8,949 nt of DNA from JAOAHC01 sp964593045 (lineage in GTDB: Bacteria > Bacillota > Clostridia > TANB77 > CAG-465): NCBI GenBank assembly GCA_964593045.1, contig CAZQJQ010000032.1, positions 1 through 8,949 of the forward strand. Reading direction: 5' to 3'. The stretch's first letter is position 1, and each line of letters begins with the position of its first letter. Positions 5,450-8,949 of this stretch are shown here, piece after piece. Under the pieces are notes generated by a model. It was not told where the DNA came from and did no database searches. It saw nothing but the letters and a program-made list of their open reading frames with translations. The position numbers and the translations under genes are program-made.

Positions 5450-7183
5450 CTATATTGCCTCCTCTTTAGTGATTTGAGATAATACGACTTCTCTGTATTC
5501 TTCACATGTATTATATAGTTCTTTATGTGTACCAATAGCAAGTATTTTTCCTTCTTCAATATATATAATTTTATCTGCATTTAATACCGTGCTTACTCTT
5601 TGTGCAACTATTATTTTTGTTGATTCCTTTGTATTTTTGTTTAAAGCTTCTCTTAAATTTCTATCTGTTGTATAATCTAAAGCAGAAAAACTATCATCAA
5701 AAACATATATGTCTGGTTTTTTTACTATTGCTCGTGCAATAGATATTCTTTGTTTTTGTCCTCCTGAAAAATTTGTTCCACCTTGAGCAACATAAGAATC
5801 AAAACCATTATCAAGTTTTGATATGAAATCATAACTTTGAGATAACTTAGCTGCCTCTGTTATTTCTTCTATTGTAGCATCTTCTTTTCCAAAACGTATA
5901 TTATCAGCTATTGTACCAGAAAACAAATTTACTTTTTGAGGTACAAAACCAATCATGTTTCTTAATGATTTTATTGATATTTCTTTTATATCAACTCCTC
6001 CTATTTTTATACTACCTTTTGTTGGATCATAAAACCTAAGCATTAAATTAAGTATAGTTGATTTTCCGCTACCAGTTCCTCCTAGAATTGCTAAAGTTTC
6101 TCCTTTTTTAACAGTAAATGATATATCTTTCAAAATAGCCGCACTGTCTTTATCATATCTAAACTCTACATTTTCAAACTCTATCTGACCTGGTTTTAAT
6201 ATATCTTCTTTTTTTATTATATTTTCATTATCTACTACACTTGATTCTAGATTTAGTATTTCAGCTATTCTCTTTGCAGATACTATACCTCTTGGTACTA
6301 ACATAAATATCATAGTAAGCATTAAAACAGAAAATAATGCTTGAAGAGCATATTGCATAAATGCCATCATATCACCTATTTCAAGTGAACCTACATCAAT
6401 CAAATTTGCTCCATACCATATTATTACAACTGAAGATATGTTGATTATGAAAAAGATAATTGGCATCATATTTGCCATAGCATTCCCAACTTTTAGTGAT
6501 GTCTCATATATATCAAAATTTGCTTTATCATATCTTTTTGCTTCATATTGTTGTTTATTAAATGCTCTGATTACTCTTACTCCTGTTAGTTTTTCTCTTA
6601 TAACTTGATTTAGTCTATCTGTTAATTTCTGCATTTTAGTAAATAAAGGAATTATATGTTTTGCAAGCATTAAAATCACAAAAATTATAACAGGAAAGAC
6701 AACAATAAATAGCATTGATAACTCCATGTTTTTTCTTATAGCCATAATAATTCCACCTATACACATAAGCGGTGCAATTATCATAATCCTCATAGCCATA
6801 AGCGTAAGTTGTTGTATCTGTGTAACATCGTTTGTTGTACGAGTTATAAGAGAGGAAGTAGAAATTTTATTAAATTCTTTTAATGATAAATTTTCTACTT
6901 TACTAAAAACAGCATTTCTTAATCTTTGACCAAACTTTGAAGATACTCTTGCCGCAATATATGTTGATATTATTGATGCTACCATACCAATCATCGCAAC
7001 AACAAACATACGAATCCCATAATGGAATACTTCATCCATGTTTTGACCTACAACACCATTATTTACTATATCTGACATTAAGTCAGGTAAATACAGATTT
7101 AATATTGCTTGTATGAACGTAAATATTATTGAAAGAATAATAAAAAAAGTATAAGGCTTTAAGTATTTAAATATTTTCTTCAT
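5450..7183 (-). CDS. ABC exporter half-transporter, degenerate-site subunit, BmrC/LmrC-like
   Basis: This 577-residue half-transporter has six transmembrane helices in residues about 10-305 and an ATPase in about 333-577. Motifs: Walker A GGTGSGKST (368-376), Q-loop Gln416, canonical signature FSGGQ (472-476), Walker B IYVFDD, and D-loop SALD (500-503). The catalytic Glu position is Asp497 and the switch His is Gln528, so its own ATP site should hydrolyse poorly. Its intact signature serves the partner's active site instead. This is the known asymmetric arrangement of heterodimeric multidrug exporters. The start at 7183 has AAAGGAAG upstream and overlaps the end of the MarR gene by 17 bases. 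The gene abuts the partner gene at 5449 with no gap. Regulation by the MarR protein is inferred from operon structure. Confidence 0.95.
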   Translation of the reverse strand: MKKIFKYLKPYTFFIILSIIFTFIQAILNLYLPDLMSDIVNNGVVGQNMDEVFHYGIRMFVVAMIGMVASIISTYIAARVSSKFGQRLRNAVFSKVENLSLKEFNKISTSSLITRTTNDVTQIQQLTLMAMRIMIIAPLMCIGGIIMAIRKNMELSMLFIVVFPVIIFVILMLAKHIIPLFTKMQKLTDRLNQVIREKLTGVRVIRAFNKQQYEAKRYDKANFDIYETSLKVGNAMANMMPIIFFIINISSVVIIWYGANLIDVGSLEIGDMMAFMQYALQALFSVLMLTMIFMLVPRGIVSAKRIAEILNLESSVVDNENIIKKEDILKPGQIEFENVEFRYDKDSAAILKDISFTVKKGETLAILGGTGSGKSTILNLMLRFYDPTKGSIKIGGVDIKEISIKSLRNMIGFVPQKVNLFSGTIADNIRFGKEDATIEEITEAAKLSQSYDFISKLDNGFDSYVAQGGTNFSGGQKQRISIARAIVKKPDIYVFDDSFSALDYTTDRNLREALNKNTKESTKIIVAQRVSTVLNADKIIYIEEGKILAIGTHKELYNTCEEYREVVLSQITKEEAI

Positions 7184-7634
7184 ATTTTTTCTTCCTTTCT
7201 TCTAAATAACTAATTGTTTTTGAAAACAATCTGATTAATTCTTTAGTATCATCAATACCCATAAAATCAATATATTGGCTTAAATTTTCAGACATATTTT
7301 TATCAATTTTATCAGTATATTTTTCACCTTTTTTTGATACTTTTATATATATATTTCTTCTGTCATCTTTATATATAACTCTTTGTATTAAACCTAATGA
7401 TTCTAATGAAGTAATAACTGGAGTTATAGTAGATGGTGCTAGTTTTAATCTTTGCCTTAATTCAGAAAGTAATACTTCATTTTTATTATTTTCATTCATT
7501 ATGTCTCTCAAAACAAATAACGTTACCATTTCACTTTTAGTTAAATTTTCACATTTGTTTATTTTATATAGCTCATCTTTTTTAAATTTAAGCATTAAAT
7601 TCATAAATTCACTTAATAATTCTTTATCTTTCAA
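7167..7634 (-). CDS. MarR-family transcriptional regulator with TTG start
   Basis: This 155-residue protein has the MarR winged helix-turn-helix. Helical dimerisation regions lie at residues 1-30 and about 110-150. The DNA-binding part is at about 33-103, with the recognition helix around APSTITPVITSLESLGLI (66-83) and a wing containing the typical Asp91-Arg92-Arg93. Family members usually act as dimers that repress their own operon until a ligand binds. It translates from TTG (7632-7634): GGAGGTGAT, complementary to the 16S rRNA tail, lies at 7639-7647 with 8 bases between GGAGG and TTG. The gene leads an operon with two ABC exporter halves and overlaps the first by 17 bases. The likely operator sits just upstream at 7649-7673. 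An autorepressed drug- or peptide-responsive exporter switch is the best reading. Confidence 0.93.
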   Translation of the reverse strand: MKDKELLSEFMNLMLKFKKDELYKINKCENLTKSEMVTLFVLRDIMNENNKNEVLLSELRQRLKLAPSTITPVITSLESLGLIQRVIYKDDRRNIYIKVSKKGEKYTDKIDKNMSENLSQYIDFMGIDDTKELIRLFSKTISYLEERKKKYEENI

Positions 7635-7648
7635 TTAAATCACCTCCG

Positions 7649-7673
7649 AAATATTTCGTAACACGAAATATTT
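7649..7673. promoter_or_regulatory. Probable MarR operator, perfect 11-bp inverted repeat
   Basis: AAATATTTCGT (7649-7659) and ACGAAATATTT (7663-7673) are perfect reverse complements around a 3-base spacer AAC. The left half is also part of a 12-base palindrome CGAAATATTTCG (7647-7658). The repeat covers the -10 box and the predicted transcription start of the MarR operon and ends at the ribosome binding site. Bound protein would therefore block RNA polymerase. Confidence 0.8.
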
Positions 7674-7698
7674 TAACACAAAAACATTATCTTGTAAA
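7670..7698 (-). promoter_or_regulatory. Promoter of the MarR-ABC operon
   Basis: Reading the - strand, TTTACA (7693-7698), a 17-base spacer and TAAAAT (7670-7675) form a good sigma-A promoter. The start of transcription would lie near 7663, inside the inverted repeat, giving a leader of about 30 bases before the TTG start. Confidence 0.8.
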
Positions 7699-7702
7699 GC
7701 AA

Positions 7703-7743
7703 AAAAGTATAAATTTGATAAAATTTATCAGATTTATACTTTT
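7703..7743 (-). terminator. Long-stem terminator of the lysis genes
   Basis: AAAAGTATAAATTTGATAAA (7703-7722) pairs with 7724-7743 over 20 positions with a single G-U type mismatch. The innermost pairs must open to form a loop. On the - strand the stem runs into TTTTTT. It lies 24 bases after the lysin stop and just upstream of the MarR promoter, so it insulates the two units. Confidence 0.85.
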
Positions 7744-7766
7744 ATCCATTATATGGTCATTATCTA

Positions 7767-8429
7767 CTATACTTTATTACAATATATCATATTATTATCT
7801 TTAATACAAACAAAACCTGATGGAGTTCTTGCCCAGACACTTCCATCTGTACCGGTTATAACATCAAGAGCTGTAAACACAGTTCCTTTCTTATAATTAC
7901 CATTATCTAGAGAATTTTTTTTGCCATCGTCCGTAAGTTCAGACTTACTTTTAACGTTACCCCAAATTCCATCTCTTACTTTCATAACATAATTAGTAAT
8001 ATAATTTCCTTTTGTATACTCTAATCCTAAGTCTATATTCTCTTTACTTCTTAATATACATATATATCCTTTAAAAGGTTCATTTTTTATGCCAACCATA
8101 TATTTTTTTATACCATTTTGATCAACATATTTTCCATCATAATTAATATATCCCATATGTCCATAACCTTGTCCATAGTCTTCCCCATAAACTAATATGT
8201 CTCCTGGTTTTATCATATCTTTTGAATCTAATTTATTAAAATGTGTTAATACATCAGCATTATTTGCCCAATCTTTAGCATTCCCTCTAGCTTTAAAAGG
8301 TATATTTAAAATTTTATACAAGTATTGTTGTATTAATGATACACATTCCCCTTTATATTTATAATTTGGTTCTGGATTTGCAACAGAACTTTCTTGTAAA
8401 GCCCAATTTGTAAAATCCCTTAAATTCAT
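7767..8429 (-). CDS. Phage-type endolysin, CHAP amidase/peptidase with SH3-like C-terminal domain
   Basis: This 220-residue peptidoglycan hydrolase has no signal peptide. Residues about 1-130 form a CHAP domain. The motif GECVSLIQQYL holds the catalytic Cys29, a PGDILVY strand follows, and GYGHMGYI holds the catalytic His91. A polar residue near Asp103-Asn105 may complete the site. CHAP domains cleave as amidases or endopeptidases; which applies here is not visible. Residues about 145-220 resemble a bacterial SH3-type wall-binding domain, with VRDGIWGNVKSKSEL, a GTVFTALDV strand and a VWARTPSGFVCI strand. The gene follows the holin gene by 18 bases, the classic lysis pairing, and lacks its own export signal as expected when a holin provides release. 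The ribosome binding site is an unusual run of six G (AAAGGGGGGATATAAATG). A long-stem terminator follows. Confidence 0.9.
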   Translation of the reverse strand: MNLRDFTNWALQESSVANPEPNYKYKGECVSLIQQYLYKILNIPFKARGNAKDWANNADVLTHFNKLDSKDMIKPGDILVYGEDYGQGYGHMGYINYDGKYVDQNGIKKYMVGIKNEPFKGYICILRSKENIDLGLEYTKGNYITNYVMKVRDGIWGNVKSKSELTDDGKKNSLDNGNYKKGTVFTALDVITGTDGSVWARTPSGFVCIKDNNMIYCNKV

Positions 8430-8447
8430 TTATATCCCCCCTTTATA

Positions 8448-8702
8448 TTAATCTTCATTTTTCATTAGTTTATTAAGATTACTAATAATATCATATGCTC
8501 CACCTGTGCCAAGCCCTATAGACATAATAGCCAAATTTAAATCTTTTGTTATAACATAATATACAATCCCTGAGATTACTCCAATTGCTAAATTTTGTAT
8601 TGGTATTAGTTTATTATTAAACCAAGGTATTTTCTTTGCAATAATACCACATACAAAAGTAACTATTACTGTAACTATAGCTATTATTTCGCTAATTCCC
8701 AT
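8448..8702 (-). CDS. Small phage-type holin
   Basis: This is an 84-residue membrane protein. Residues 4-22 form a first hydrophobic helix, 33-51 a second and about 57-72 a weaker Gly-rich third. There is a short Lys/Trp turn (KKIPWFNNK) between the first two and a charged tail (KLMKNED). Size, layout and position directly before a CHAP lysin fit a holin, which forms membrane lesions that release the lysin at the end of phage growth. The central LIPIQNLAIG and YYVITKDLNLAI segments resemble holins of clostridial phages, from memory. GGAGGT (8708-8713 on the opposite strand) lies upstream of the ATG. No strong promoter is visible just upstream, so transcription probably enters from further right. 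A holin-like secretion role is a less likely alternative. Confidence 0.8.
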   Translation of the reverse strand: MGISEIIAIVTVIVTFVCGIIAKKIPWFNNKLIPIQNLAIGVISGIVYYVITKDLNLAIMSIGLGTGGAYDIISNLNKLMKNED

Positions 8703-8831
8703 ATCTTACCTCCAATCCATTATATATATTAATATATAAATTAAAACATGTCCTACTACATTTTAGCTAAAACAAACAATACGCAATATATTGTCCTATT
8801 TAATTATATGATATATTTATATAAAATGTTA

Positions 8832-8872
8832 AAAGAACAACTTACAGAAATTAAATCTATATGTTGTTCTTT
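8832..8872 (-). terminator. Hairpin after a possible upstream gene, candidate terminator
   Basis: AAAGAACAAC (8832-8841) and GTTGTTCTTT (8863-8872) pair perfectly over 10 bp around a 21-base loop. Reading the - strand, the stem starts at a TAA stop and is followed by a weak T-run (TTTTAACATTTT). The large loop and weak T-tract lower confidence; it might instead be an operator or an element end. Confidence 0.4.
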
Positions 8873-8949
8873 ATTCAAATTTAATATTAAAAACTGGCTC
8901 AATGTCAAATGTTGGGGTGCAGATTATTAAAAATAACCTGTATCTCAAT
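8871..8949 (-). CDS. Possible C-terminal end of an upstream gene, cut by the window edge
   Basis: On the - strand a frame open from the edge (first full codon at 8948) runs 25 codons to TAA at 8871-8873. It ends in CTPTFDIEPVFNIKFE. A hairpin begins directly at the stop, which is the usual place for a terminator. If real, this would be the tail of a gene upstream of the holin, for example a phage structural gene. A 25-codon open frame can occur by chance, and I do not recognise the sequence. The bases between this hairpin and the holin (8714-8831) show nothing I can support. Confidence 0.3.
   Translation of the reverse strand, partial: LRYRLFLIICTPTFDIEPVFNIKFE

Noticed and set aside
6726..6929. 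67-codon frame on the + strand inside the other ABC exporter gene
   Set aside because: It is antisense to a conserved gene and has no ribosome binding site.
8719..8747. TATAAT on the - strand just upstream of the holin as its promoter
   Set aside because: The -35 is poor (GTTTTA), and the start of transcription would fall inside the holin's ribosome binding site.
8748..8930. 60-codon frame on the + strand near the right edge
   Set aside because: No ribosome binding site precedes the ATG, it crosses the 10-bp hairpin, and its composition is that of random AT-rich DNA.
1..8949. CRISPR array, tRNA, rRNA or riboswitch
   Set aside because: No regularly spaced short repeats, cloverleaf or conserved leader structure was found on either strand. 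The only tandem repeats are in-frame coding repeats.

Overview
The window is very AT-rich, uses the standard bacterial code (TGG for Trp, one TTG start) and carries strong AGGAGG-type ribosome binding sites, TTGACA/TATAAT-type promoters and intrinsic terminators. Together with lipoprotein signal peptides, Thr/Lys-rich wall-spanning linkers, a MarR/BmrCD-like exporter operon and a phage-type holin and CHAP lysin, this points to a low-GC Gram-positive bacterium (Bacillota, probably Clostridia). I cannot name the species.

Positions 1-2604 (+ strand) hold a head-to-tail tandem duplication of a lipoprotein cassette. Each copy has the same promoter (TTGACA-17-TATTAT), leader, signal peptide, repetitive Thr-rich linker, C-terminal C39-peptidase-like domain and GGAGCAGC-type terminator. 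The linkers and C-terminal domains have diverged, and in both proteins the positions expected for the catalytic Cys and His hold other residues, so both look like pseudo-peptidases. The conserved segment downstream of the second terminator forms a strong promoter for a third + strand gene (2631-3389). That gene encodes an exported or membrane-anchored protein of unknown function. A 14-bp perfect hairpin at 3401-3438 closes it and also serves the convergent operon.

Positions 3455-7634 (- strand) are a compact operon in the order MarR regulator, ABC exporter half A, ABC exporter half B. The genes overlap or abut. The two halves form a textbook asymmetric heterodimer of the BmrCD/LmrCD/TM287-288 type: one ATP site is degenerate and the other is canonical. 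A perfect inverted repeat overlaps the -10 element of the operon promoter and is the likely MarR operator.

Positions 7703-8949 (- strand) carry a phage-type lysis module, a small holin followed by a CHAP-domain endolysin, ending in a long-stem terminator. A short reading frame entering from the right edge and ending at a hairpin may be the tail of an upstream phage gene. This suggests a prophage or prophage remnant extending beyond the right edge, but no integrase, attachment site or structural gene is visible. No tRNA, rRNA, CRISPR array, riboswitch or complete insertion sequence was seen, and no gene-free stretch exceeds 300 bases.
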